Part shown: in pieces, positions 8,630 to 17,144 of the stretch | Layout of the letters: each line of letters opens with the position of its first letter | Position numbering within the stretch: the first letter of the stretch is position 1 | NCBI RefSeq assembly: GCF_000507245.1 | Contig: NC_023035.1 | Coordinates: 3,639,570-3,703,569, forward strand | Length of the DNA stretch: 64,000 bases | Source of the DNA: Salinispira pacifica | GTDB taxonomy: Bacteria > Spirochaetota > Spirochaetia > DSM-27196 > Salinispiraceae | Direction: 5' to 3' | Notes under the pieces: model-generated | Database searches by the model: none | Seen by the model: the letters and a program-made list of their open reading frames with translations, nothing else | Told to the model about the DNA's origin: nothing | Made by a program: the position numbers and the translations under genes

Positions 8630-11101
8630 ATGAAAAGCATACAGGAAATACGCTCATCCCTTACTCTTGAGGAAAAAGCATCTCTTTGTTCAGGGAAGGA
8701 TTTCTGGAATTTAAAGAGCTTTGAATCAAAGGGCGTACCGGCCATTATGGTTGCCGACGGCCCCCACGGATTGCGGAAGCAAATGGAGTCCTCCGCCGAT
8801 CATATCGGGATCGGCGGCTCGGTGCCGGCAACCTGTTTTCCTACCGCCTCAGCCATGGCTTCAAGCTGGGATACCCAGCTTCTCAACGAAGTGGGAAACG
8901 CTCTGGGAGAAGAATGTCGGCAGGAACATGTTGCCGTTTTATTGGGACCCGGGGTCAATATTAAACGTTCGCCCCTCTGCGGGCGGAATTTTGAGTATTT
9001 CTCTGAAGATCCGTATCTGGGAGGAAAACTTGCAGCATCCCTGATTCGGGGCGTTCAATCCATGGGTGTGGGCACATCTCTCAAACACTTTGCTGCCAAC
9101 AATCAGGAACGCAGGAGAATGATCATCGATGCGGTGGTGGATGAACGGGCCCTGAGAGAACTGTATCTTGCAGGGTTTGAAACCGCCGTTAAGGAGTCCT
9201 CTCCCAAAACGGTGATGTGCGCCTACAACAAGCTGAACGGAGCATTCTGCAGCGAGAATCACCGGCTTCTTTCCGAAATTCTGAAGGAAGAATGGGGCTT
9301 TGAAGGCTTTGTGGTAACCGATTGGGGGGCGGTAAACGACAGAGTTGCGGGTCTGAATGCCGGTCTGGACCTGGAAATGCCGGCCAGCGGCGGATACAAC
9401 GATAATCTGATGGTAGAGGCGGTGCAAAACGGCACCCTTTCTGAAAACAGCCTTAACGACGCCGTGGACCGCATCCTGAAGGTGGTGCTTGAAACCCACA
9501 CGGCCCTGCAGGAAGAATTCACCTATGATGCCGCCGCCCATCATCGGCTTGCACAGAAAGCGGAATCCGAATCCGCCGTACTTTTGAAGAATGACAAGCT
9601 GTTTCCCCTGAATTCAGAGGACTTCAGGACTGAGGAAAAACACGGCTCTCAGGAGCACAAAAGCCCCAAACTGGCACTCATCGGTTCATTCGCCAAAGAG
9701 CCCCGGTATCAGGGAAGCGGAAGCTCTCTGATCAATCCCCGGCAGCTGGATAGCGCCTACGATGCCATTTCCCGGGAACTGGGCGGTGACATGCAGCTTC
9801 TCTATGCCCCGGGGTATGATCCCGCCGATGAAGAACCGGATTCCAGGTTGATTCAGGAAGCGGTGAATACTGCTGCGGCGGCAGATACCGTTATTGTTTT
9901 CGCAGGCCTTCCGGAAATTTCGGAATCAGAGGGGTTCGACCGTGAACATCTGAGCATGCCCCGGAGTCACAACGATCTCATATCCGCAGTTGCCCAGGTG
10001 AATCCACGGACCGCTGTGGTTCTCTCCAACGGATCGCCGGTAACCATGCCCTGGCTGGATTCCGTACCGGCGGTGCTGGAAAGCTACCTGGGTGGTCAGG
10101 CCTGGGGCTCGGCAATTTCAGACATTATCTTCGGGCGGGCAAACCCGTCGGGAAAGCTGGCTGAAACCTTCCCTCTCTCACTCCAGGATGTTCCCTCCTC
10201 CGCCCAGTTTCCCGGAGGAAGCGCGTCAGTCGTATACACAGACTCCCTTTATGTGGGGTACAGATATTTTTCAGGCACCGGAAAACCTGTGCTGTTTCCC
10301 TTCGGTCACGGATTGAGCTACACCCGGTTCAGCTATGACGGGCTGAAAATCACCGGCCGGGGAACAGGACGGACAGTACAGTGCCGCATTACCAACACGG
10401 GCTCACGGGATGGAAAAGAGGTAATCCAGCTTTATGTTCACAGTGAATCATCATCGGTTTTCCGGCCGGAACAGGAGCTGAAAGGCTTTTCCAAGGTCTC
10501 ACTGGCACCCGGAGAGGAGAAAACCGTGGAGTTTCGCCTGGACGACAGATCATTCGCATACTGGGACCCCGGCGCAGGTGACTGGATGGTGGAAAGCGGA
10601 AACTACGAAATCCGCATCGCCGCATCATCGGCAGATATCAGGCTCCGGGAAACCATCCGGATCGACTCCACCCAAACCCCTTCCCAATGGGCCGCAGATC
10701 TGAGAAATCGGATTCCCGAATTCTTCTCCCCCGCCCCGGAGCTGTTTCACGATATTTCACCTGAGTCCCCATTCCGAAAATTGCTGGGACGCCCGATTCC
10801 TCCTCCCCATTGGGATACCCGGGAAGGTTTCACCCGGAATTCCACCTTGGAGGAAACAACACGCACGTTCATCGGACGTATTCTGTACAAGGCAGTAATG
10901 AGAGAAGGTAGCCGTATGATGAGTCAGGATGCGGACGAGAAGTCAATCGCCATGATGCAGGCCGTGATCCGGGAGATGCCCCTGAAAAACCTGGGCATGA
11001 TGGGGGGAGATAAAATCTCCATGCACACAGTGGACAGTCTGATTCTCCTGCTGAACGGAAAAATAATCCGGGGTCTTGGAAGTCTCCTCCGGAGAAAATA
11101 A
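8630..11101 (+). CDS. glycoside hydrolase family 3 beta-glucosidase-type enzyme
   Basis: An 823-residue cytoplasmic-looking protein (no signal peptide). The GH3 N-terminal barrel has the substrate loop with VADGPHGLRK and GVNIKRSPLCGRNFEYFSED, KHFAANNQE, and the nucleophile in VVTDWGAVNDR (Asp at about 231). The C-terminal GH3 sandwich and a fibronectin-III-like domain (about 580-680) follow; this order matches intracellular beta-glucosidases. About 120 extra residues at the C-terminus (about 690-823) are outside the usual family and unrecognised. It probably splits imported beta-glucosides. Substrate specificity is inferred, not seen. Confidence 0.92.
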   Translation: MKSIQEIRSSLTLEEKASLCSGKDFWNLKSFESKGVPAIMVADGPHGLRKQMESSADHIGIGGSVPATCFPTASAMASSWDTQLLNEVGNALGEECRQEHVAVLLGPGVNIKRSPLCGRNFEYFSEDPYLGGKLAASLIRGVQSMGVGTSLKHFAANNQERRRMIIDAVVDERALRELYLAGFETAVKESSPKTVMCAYNKLNGAFCSENHRLLSEILKEEWGFEGFVVTDWGAVNDRVAGLNAGLDLEMPASGGYNDNLMVEAVQNGTLSENSLNDAVDRILKVVLETHTALQEEFTYDAAAHHRLAQKAESESAVLLKNDKLFPLNSEDFRTEEKHGSQEHKSPKLALIGSFAKEPRYQGSGSSLINPRQLDSAYDAISRELGGDMQLLYAPGYDPADEEPDSRLIQEAVNTAAAADTVIVFAGLPEISESEGFDREHLSMPRSHNDLISAVAQVNPRTAVVLSNGSPVTMPWLDSVPAVLESYLGGQAWGSAISDIIFGRANPSGKLAETFPLSLQDVPSSAQFPGGSASVVYTDSLYVGYRYFSGTGKPVLFPFGHGLSYTRFSYDGLKITGRGTGRTVQCRITNTGSRDGKEVIQLYVHSESSSVFRPEQELKGFSKVSLAPGEEKTVEFRLDDRSFAYWDPGAGDWMVESGNYEIRIAASSADIRLRETIRIDSTQTPSQWAADLRNRIPEFFSPAPELFHDISPESPFRKLLGRPIPPPHWDTREGFTRNSTLEETTRTFIGRILYKAVMREGSRMMSQDADEKSIAMMQAVIREMPLKNLGMMGGDKISMHTVDSLILLLNGKIIRGLGSLLRRK

Positions 11102-11151
11102 GAACTCCTGCACATTTGTGTGCCGGCCTATACTAAAATTGAAGCAGAACT

Positions 11152-12513
11152 ATGAATGCACACAAACCTGAAAGAGTATTAAAGCGACCGCTTCTTGTCT
11201 CAGCAACGGCAACCCTGGTGCTGTTCGGTGTGTTTGCAGTTCTCATAAGCAGCCGTATTCAGCAAAACCTGGCCTCCGAACGCCTTGGGGAATATAACTC
11301 CGTTATCAGCTTTCAATCTGAAATTGAAGAGCTTCTGTTCACCAACGTTCAACGCCTGGAAGGTTTTCGTGCATGGCTGGAACTCAATGAAGGACCGGAT
11401 TCCCCGGGTACCCGGGAATTCCTCGACAAGCTTCTGCAAGGTCAGGAAGGTAATATCCGCAGCGTTAGTGTCATCGAGGACACCACAATAGTGTGGACCT
11501 ATCCACGCCGGGGCAACGAAGGCGCCATCGGAAACAACCTGGCTCTGGTACCGCAACAACGAATTTCCGTTCTCTATGTCAAGGAGACCGGTAAGGCAGC
11601 CATCACCGAACCTGTAAATCTTCTCCAGGGCGGCAGGGGGCTGATCGTGCGAAGCCCGATCCAGGTGAACGGGGAATACTGGGGGCAGCTGGGTATTGTG
11701 CTGGATGCAGGTCAGGTATTCCGTCAGATCGATACCCGGGGGGAAGAAATGGGCATCGAGTATGCCTTGTTTCTCAAAGAGAAATTTCCCGAAGAAAGTT
11801 TTTACGGCGATGCCGGCATTCTGGACAGAGATCCCCTGGTGGCTGAAATCGGAATACTCAATGCAAGCTGGTCGCTGGCCCTCATGCCTGAAGACGGCTG
11901 GTCGAATCAGGCCCCGTCATCCATCCTCTCAGGTGTTGCCGCATTACTCTTGTCCCTGGGTTTCGGATTTCTCATGTACCTGCTTCTCTCAACACGAAGC
12001 CGGCTCCGTGAGCAGGCAATTTTTGATGCCCTCACCGGATTACACAGCAGAGGATATTTTGTCTCCTACTCTTCAACTCTCATCGCCAGAGCAGAAAGAG
12101 AAAAATCCGCATTTGCGCTGGTACTCCTGGATGTGAACAATCTCAAGCCGGTGAACGACAATTACGGCCACAAGGCGGGAGACATGGTGCTCAGGAGCAT
12201 CGGGTATCTGCTGAAAAAAAACTGCAGGTCTTCAGAAGCCGCATTTCGCACGGGAGGAGATGAATTTATGCTGCTTCTCTCGGATATCAGCACGGAGGAT
12301 GAACTGAACCTTGCCATGAAACGTTTTCGCAAAGAGCTGAAATTCCCCCTGAAATTCAACGGAGTTCAGGTTACCGTCTCCGTAAGCATGGGGGCTGCAC
12401 TTTTTCCACGGGATGGAAGCAGCATTGGTGAGCTGACGGATGCGGCGGATACCCGAATGTACCGGGATAAGCGTGAGCAAAAGCAGGAGTCTGGTATTAC
12501 CGGTTCCGAGTAG
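11152..12513 (+). CDS. CHASE-type sensor diguanylate cyclase
   Basis: A 453-residue membrane protein: TM1 (about 15-35), an extracytoplasmic sensor resembling a CHASE domain (about 40-255, with GAIGNNLALVP), TM2 (about 260-283), and a GGDEF domain. The catalytic GGDEF motif is intact at 368-372, so it should make cyclic di-GMP from two GTP. The usual inhibitory site RxxD five residues upstream reads RSSE, so product inhibition may be weakened. It is followed 13 bp later by a membrane protein and probably co-transcribed with it. Confidence 0.92.
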   Translation: MNAHKPERVLKRPLLVSATATLVLFGVFAVLISSRIQQNLASERLGEYNSVISFQSEIEELLFTNVQRLEGFRAWLELNEGPDSPGTREFLDKLLQGQEGNIRSVSVIEDTTIVWTYPRRGNEGAIGNNLALVPQQRISVLYVKETGKAAITEPVNLLQGGRGLIVRSPIQVNGEYWGQLGIVLDAGQVFRQIDTRGEEMGIEYALFLKEKFPEESFYGDAGILDRDPLVAEIGILNASWSLALMPEDGWSNQAPSSILSGVAALLLSLGFGFLMYLLLSTRSRLREQAIFDALTGLHSRGYFVSYSSTLIARAEREKSAFALVLLDVNNLKPVNDNYGHKAGDMVLRSIGYLLKKNCRSSEAAFRTGGDEFMLLLSDISTEDELNLAMKRFRKELKFPLKFNGVQVTVSVSMGAALFPRDGSSIGELTDAADTRMYRDKREQKQESGITGSE

Positions 12514-12526
12514 ATATACTGATGCA

Positions 12527-13207
12527 ATGAACTACTCCCCCCTTCTGTCGATTATCACTGCCACCCTTGAAATTGCCGCAGCCCTGTATGGAATTCTGCT
12601 GATAAAGAAAAAGCAGGCAGCCGACTGGAGCATAATTGTCATTTTGATGCTCCTTGCAGGCTATCAGATCCTTGAAGCACTGAACTGCAGCCCCGGCTTG
12701 AGCGGAATGTTTTCCCGGGCGGCTTTTATCGATATCACCTGGCTTCCACCGCTGGGACTGGTATTCCTCGCTCTTGCGATTCCCCGTGCTTCCTCCCGAA
12801 TTATCGCCGGGATCTACGTTCTTGCCGGCCTGGCGTTCTCCGTATGGTATGCGTTTTTTGATACTTCGGTCATTCTATCTCATTGCGACACAGTCATTGC
12901 TGTGTATACCAACAGCGAACCGGGAAGATGGCTGTACGCCGTTTTTTACCAGTCAGGAGTGCTATTGCTGATCATATTGCCCTTCTTTTTTCCACGCAGA
13001 GTGATTGGTGGGGCAGATTCTTTCGGCCTGAAAAACATCCGGTATTTTCAGCTGGGGGTATTGGGATTCATGCTGCCGAGCCTGGTAACGGCGCTGATTT
13101 TCACCAGTCTGCAGAGGGCCATGCCCTCCCTCATGTGCCATTACGCACTGATTCTGGCAGGATTTCTGTTCCTCATTCTCAGAAATCGAAGGAGATCAGC
13201 AGCATAG
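12527..13207 (+). CDS. seven-helix integral membrane protein, unknown
   Basis: A 226-residue protein with about seven membrane segments and short loops, ending in a basic tail (RNRRRSAA). I do not recognise the family; the layout resembles a small membrane sensor or the membrane part of a 7TM receptor without an output domain. The open frame extends upstream to 12440 inside the cyclase gene, but the ATG at 12527, just past the cyclase stop, is the sensible start. No clear ribosome-binding site, so translation may be coupled to the cyclase gene. Its partner may be that cyclase. Confidence 0.7.
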   Translation: MNYSPLLSIITATLEIAAALYGILLIKKKQAADWSIIVILMLLAGYQILEALNCSPGLSGMFSRAAFIDITWLPPLGLVFLALAIPRASSRIIAGIYVLAGLAFSVWYAFFDTSVILSHCDTVIAVYTNSEPGRWLYAVFYQSGVLLLIILPFFFPRRVIGGADSFGLKNIRYFQLGVLGFMLPSLVTALIFTSLQRAMPSLMCHYALILAGFLFLILRNRRRSAA

Positions 13208-13240
13208 AGGATCAGTATTTCCCATCGGACGAATGTTCTG

Positions 13241-13945
13241 TCAGCCGGTTCCTCCGAACCGCCGCTGACGTCCCCGGTACCACTCCAGGATCCCTCTGAA
13301 TTCCGCCGCCTGGAAATCGGGCCAGAACGTGGGCGAAAAATAGAGCTCGGCATAGCTGGCCCTCCAGATCATGAAATTGCTCAGCCGCTGCTCTCCACCG
13401 GTTCGGATTACCAGATCAAGATCCGGCAGCTCCGGCTGATCCAGATACCGGGTAATCCGCCGCTCATTCAGATCGATAAGATTGATACCGTCGGATTGAG
13501 CCGACTGAACTGCCCTGATAATTTCGTCCCGCCCGCCGTAGTTAATCGCAAGATTGACCGTGAGTTTTCCAAAATTCCGGGTGTCATGCTCCACGTCGTA
13601 TATTTCTCTTCGAATGTCCTCCGGAAGTCTGCTCAGATCCCCCGAGTGAAGCACCCGGATTTCATTCTCGCGGTAGAACCGGTACTCTTTCTTCAGACTG
13701 GTTTTGATCAGCCCCATGAGGAAGTTAACCTCATCTTCGGTGCGCCTCCAGTTTTCGGTGGAAAAAGTGTAGAGACTTAAATATTTCACCCCCGAGTCAC
13801 GGGCCTGTTTCACAATGTTTTTGGCGGCCACCAAGCCTTCTTTATGTCCGGCGCTGCGATTCAAACCCCGGTACTCCGCCCATCGTCCGTTGCCGTCCAT
13901 TATTATCCCGATATGCCCGGGTGTTCCCCGATTATCGTTTTTCAT
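13241..13945 (-). CDS. uppS: undecaprenyl diphosphate synthase (cis-prenyltransferase)
   Basis: A 234-residue UppS. HIGIIMDGNGRWAEYRG near the N-terminus is the signature with the catalytic Asp; SLYTFSTENWRR, VNLAINYGGRDEI and the C-terminal DLVIRTGGEQRLSNF and ELYFSPTFWPDF motifs are all present. It condenses isopentenyl units onto farnesyl diphosphate to make the lipid carrier of peptidoglycan synthesis. A GTG at 13951 is possible, but the ATG at 13945 has GGAG five bases upstream. Unusually it is not followed by cdsA or frr. Convergent with the membrane-protein gene. Confidence 0.95.
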   Translation of the reverse strand: MKNDNRGTPGHIGIIMDGNGRWAEYRGLNRSAGHKEGLVAAKNIVKQARDSGVKYLSLYTFSTENWRRTEDEVNFLMGLIKTSLKKEYRFYRENEIRVLHSGDLSRLPEDIRREIYDVEHDTRNFGKLTVNLAINYGGRDEIIRAVQSAQSDGINLIDLNERRITRYLDQPELPDLDLVIRTGGEQRLSNFMIWRASYAELYFSPTFWPDFQAAEFRGILEWYRGRQRRFGGTG

Positions 13946-14002
13946 ATCCACTCCAGCATGGTGATGTTGTTCAGAAAAATACGGTTCTTTTTCCGGCCTG
14001 AT

Positions 14003-15367
14003 TCAGGCAAACCCGAATATCAACGGAAAACCCATGATCAGAATCAGAAACCAGCCGTAATAGACCGCAAAATAGCTTCCCTGTATCGACAGCAGCCCGG
14101 TTCCGGGCACCCCGTTTCGTATCTTCCTGAGAAAATACAGAAGCAGCACAGACAGATTTCCTGTCAGCAGAACATTGGAACCCAGTGAGGTGATCTTGTT
14201 GGCCGAAACCCCGTATTCTGCAAGGCGATACACCATCGAACTGAGAACAATAAGGTTCAGCAGCAATGCACATATCACAATAAGAAAATTGATCCAGTCC
14301 TGAAACGGATCCTTACGCAACTCCGAGCGAACGCTCACCGAATAGATCACCACCACTATTACCGCCAGCAGCATAATATCCATGATAATCAGCAGCTCCC
14401 GATCAGCTTCTAGAACGTCTGTACTGCTGAGAAAAAAGGCCGTGAACAGCAGAAGCACCAGGAGAAGAGGCGGTGAAACGAGCCGTGCCAGAATGGGTGC
14501 GAAATTTTCCACCAGAGATTTCTTCCTCTCAGCAAGAATGGTTCCCAGAAAGAGGGTAACGGGTAAAAGCAGAGGCACGATAAATTGCTCGAGAACGGCT
14601 TCAATATCCACGCCGATAACGCTGAACAGTCCTGCACTCAGAAGTACAAGCAGCAGTCCCGACAGCCCCACAAGCACGGAATACACCGCCGTCTCGCCGC
14701 TGAAGCGGATAAAATCCAGCCGGTCCCGGGGATCGTACAGACACCGGGGATTACGGAAAAGAGCCAGCACCAGCCACTGAGCCAGGGGCAGGTGAAGGAT
14801 GGCGATAACCTGAGTCTGCCCCCATTTTTGGAAGGGATAGAGGTTCACTGCCATCGGCAGGAGCATGAGAACCAGGGGAAGCAGCCATGTTTTGCCGATC
14901 TGCTCCCCCCTGATCCGCCGCCTCGCCGGATAATAGATTCCCAGAATCGGAATTATAAAAAAACCGGCATTCATAAAATACAGCGGGGAACCGCTGCTCA
15001 GCCCCTTTCCAAGCATGCCGGGGATAAGAGCAAGAACTCCGGATAAAAAAACCAAAGCTGCGGTAAGAATATTTTCCCGCCTCAACACTGACTTCCCGTC
15101 CGCATCCTGTGATTCGTCCTCACCCCGGTATAATTGCTTCCACAGGCGCCGGGTACTTCTTTCATGCTGTGCCAGAATAATGTCATGGCTGTTCCCGAAA
15201 CGCCGGAGTGCAATTAGATACGCCTCATCCTCCCTGAGTCCGGCTGCCATGAGCTCTTCAGCGGAATCAAGAAGATGGGCTTCCATTTCTACCTGATCCT
15301 CCTGATTCAGATCGCTGCGATGGGCAATTTCACCAAGCCACAATTGTATTTCATCCCGAATATTCAC
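14003..15367 (-). CDS. permease-prefix-domain multi-pass membrane protein
   Basis: A 454-residue protein. The first about 75 residues are a cytoplasmic helical domain (DEIQLWLGEIAHRSDL, EEAYLIALRRFGNSHDI-type pattern) of the permease-prefix/HAAS kind that is typically encoded beside PadR regulators. About ten membrane segments follow. The ATG overlaps the stop of the padR gene by 4 nt, indicating translational coupling. In known pairs the regulator and prefix protein respond to envelope stress or inhibitors; here the role is unknown. Confidence 0.8.
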   Translation of the reverse strand: MNIRDEIQLWLGEIAHRSDLNQEDQVEMEAHLLDSAEELMAAGLREDEAYLIALRRFGNSHDIILAQHERSTRRLWKQLYRGEDESQDADGKSVLRRENILTAALVFLSGVLALIPGMLGKGLSSGSPLYFMNAGFFIIPILGIYYPARRRIRGEQIGKTWLLPLVLMLLPMAVNLYPFQKWGQTQVIAILHLPLAQWLVLALFRNPRCLYDPRDRLDFIRFSGETAVYSVLVGLSGLLLVLLSAGLFSVIGVDIEAVLEQFIVPLLLPVTLFLGTILAERKKSLVENFAPILARLVSPPLLLVLLLFTAFFLSSTDVLEADRELLIIMDIMLLAVIVVVIYSVSVRSELRKDPFQDWINFLIVICALLLNLIVLSSMVYRLAEYGVSANKITSLGSNVLLTGNLSVLLLYFLRKIRNGVPGTGLLSIQGSYFAVYYGWFLILIMGFPLIFGFA

Positions 15368-15702
15368 AGCTCCTCCTCATCCGGCCAGCTGTTCATGAGA
15401 ATAGAGTGCACCTTAAGCCACTCAGCCTTCTGCGCCTTGAGTGCACGTTTGCCCTCCTGCTCCAAACGGTAATACTTTCGCCTTCTGTTGCCGGTTCCCC
15501 GGCGCCAATAGGAGCTGATCCATCCGTTCTTTTCCAGCTTGTGAAGAACCGGATACAGCATCCCCTCGGACCAGCTCCAGGCGCCGCCGGAAATTCGGTC
15601 CACGGTTTTGATTATTTCATAGCCGTAGGAATCACCTGCGGAAAGGATGGACAGTACAAGGGAAACCGATGAAGCAGCCACCAGTTCTTTGGAAGGGTTC
15701 AT
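15364..15702 (-). CDS. PadR family transcriptional regulator
   Basis: A 112-residue winged-helix protein: ELVAASSVSLVLSILSAGDSYGYEIIKTV and GMLYPVLHKLEKNGWISSYW are the PadR DNA-binding core, and the C-terminal helix (LEQEGKRALKAQKAEW) is the dimerisation arm. I start it at the ATG 15702, which has CGAGGT upstream, rather than at 15729. It overlaps the downstream permease-prefix gene by 4 nt and probably represses this operon. Confidence 0.92.
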   Translation of the reverse strand: MNPSKELVAASSVSLVLSILSAGDSYGYEIIKTVDRISGGAWSWSEGMLYPVLHKLEKNGWISSYWRRGTGNRRRKYYRLEQEGKRALKAQKAEWLKVHSILMNSWPDEEEL

Positions 15703-15751
15703 ATTACCTCGCAGTTCTATGTATAGCACCGTTAGGTATAGTTATCAACAT

Positions 15752-16873
15752 TTACTTCCCGGTTTTTTGAAATATCAGGTTCAGTCTTCTCAGACCGGGT
15801 TCCCAGTCTCCGGGACCCAGTAGTCCCGAAGAAACAGCCCGGCATACGGCTTCGCTCATTCTGAAAAGGCGCTTCTCCCCTCCGGGAACTCCCCGTACAG
15901 TACCGTCTGCCTCCTGCACGGGATAACTGACAATTATCAGATCGTTATTTCGCCAGGCATCAACCGCTCTGGATTCTCCCAGGGGATCACCGTCGCTTCT
16001 CCCGGAAGAGGGATTGCGGTAATACTCATTCAGGGCTCCCATAAAGAGCTCGTCGGCGATGCTGATTCCCGTAAACCCCAGCCTCCCCCGCAGCAGGCGC
16101 CGGGATTCCGGAGCCAGGGTTGCCGGTATGCCGGGATGATACGGCGTAGTGCTGTGCCCGGTCATCACCGCCTCAAGCGTATGTTCTTTGATCAGCTGCC
16201 TGTAGGGCAGCAGATCCCTGCTCTCCTCCCAGGCGTTTGCCTCGTTGCTGAGACTGGCGTGGGGATTCACAGAAAGATGCCCGTACCCGGGAAAATGCTT
16301 CCCGCTGCAGACTATCCCCGCCTCCCCGTGAACCCTGATAAATTCCCGGGCGTACCAGATAACCTCATCAGGCATATCGGAGATGCTGCGGCCGTCGGCT
16401 GCGGTGTAGCCCCGGTATCCCTGCCGGGGAACATCCAGAAGGGGTGCAAAATTCAGATTCACCCCTGCCTGGGCGAGCAGCCGGGCATGTTCCCTTACAT
16501 GGTCGTTGAACCGGCAGCTCAGCTCCTGCTTCCCGTCCCTGTTGGTTCTGCAGCCCCGGTATTCCCCGGCGGTTTTCAACGGACTGATCCCGTTGAGAAT
16601 ATTGAACAGATTCCCGCCTTCTGCATCCACTGCGATTATGCCTTCCGGATACAACTTTTTCAGACGGTCAATAAAATCACAGAGCCGTTGAAAATCAACA
16701 CAGGGATCTGAGGCCGGAGTGTTCAGAATCGGAAGGCGTCCCCCCACTCCCACCATGAAGCCCGCCGGGTGGAGTCCGAGATAGCTGTGAACAATTGTCA
16801 GTGTCGCTTCCAGGGTTTCACATACCGGCACCGCAATAAGGAATTTCTTTCCGGCGATTTCCTCCAATGTCAT
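15752..16873 (-). CDS. GH3 beta-N-acetylhexosaminidase-like protein (NagZ type)
   Basis: A 373-residue single-domain GH3 protein. KHFPGYG (192-198) is the substrate-binding motif of NagZ-like enzymes; the nucleophile is the Asp of ISIADELFMGA (about 274). The catalytic loop reads SVNPHASLSNE: the His is kept but the Asp of the family's Asp-His dyad is Asn here, a real difference if my alignment holds. No signal peptide from the ATG at 16873. Thirteen G residues lie three bases before this ATG, in place of a normal Shine-Dalgarno. The frame stays open upstream through the G run to a TTG at 16963. Divergent from a sugar ABC importer, which suggests it acts on imported amino-sugar glycosides. 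Confidence 0.85.
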   Translation of the reverse strand: MTLEEIAGKKFLIAVPVCETLEATLTIVHSYLGLHPAGFMVGVGGRLPILNTPASDPCVDFQRLCDFIDRLKKLYPEGIIAVDAEGGNLFNILNGISPLKTAGEYRGCRTNRDGKQELSCRFNDHVREHARLLAQAGVNLNFAPLLDVPRQGYRGYTAADGRSISDMPDEVIWYAREFIRVHGEAGIVCSGKHFPGYGHLSVNPHASLSNEANAWEESRDLLPYRQLIKEHTLEAVMTGHSTTPYHPGIPATLAPESRRLLRGRLGFTGISIADELFMGALNEYYRNPSSGRSDGDPLGESRAVDAWRNNDLIIVSYPVQEADGTVRGVPGGEKRLFRMSEAVCRAVSSGLLGPGDWEPGLRRLNLIFQKTGK

Positions 16874-16876
16874 GGT

Positions 16877-16889
16877 CCCCCCCCCCCCC
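16877..16889 (-). repeat. 13-G homopolymer in the translation-initiation region of the nagZ-like gene
   Basis: Thirteen consecutive C on the plus strand, read as G on the coding strand, ending three bases before the ATG at 16873. By far the longest homopolymer I see in the window. Length changes would alter the ribosome-binding site and spacing, or shift the frame if translation starts upstream. Confidence 0.95.
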
Positions 16890-16968
16890 AAGCTTACCCA
16901 TACGCCGACGATGAGCCGGATTTGAGCCGGCAAATACAATAGTAAAAAGAAATATATCTCCAAAAAAT

Positions 16969-16997
16969 TTGACTACTCAATTCGTATGGTGTAATCT
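16969..16997 (+). promoter_or_regulatory. promoter of the sugar ABC importer operon
   Basis: TTGACT (16969-16974), 17 nt, TAATCT (16992-16997), both boxes close to sigma-70 consensus and correctly spaced. It leaves a leader of about 140 nt before the solute-binding protein gene. Confidence 0.6.
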
Positions 16998-17144
16998 GAA
17001 TATTACCCTGATCTTCATTATATGCGTTTGATCCGCAGCTGTTTGTGGGAAAAGTAAAAAACCCGGTAAATGTGTACAAGAAAGATACGCATCTTTGCAG
17101 CGCAGCATTTGGTCTTTCTTAATATCTTATTAAGGAGGCTTTGT

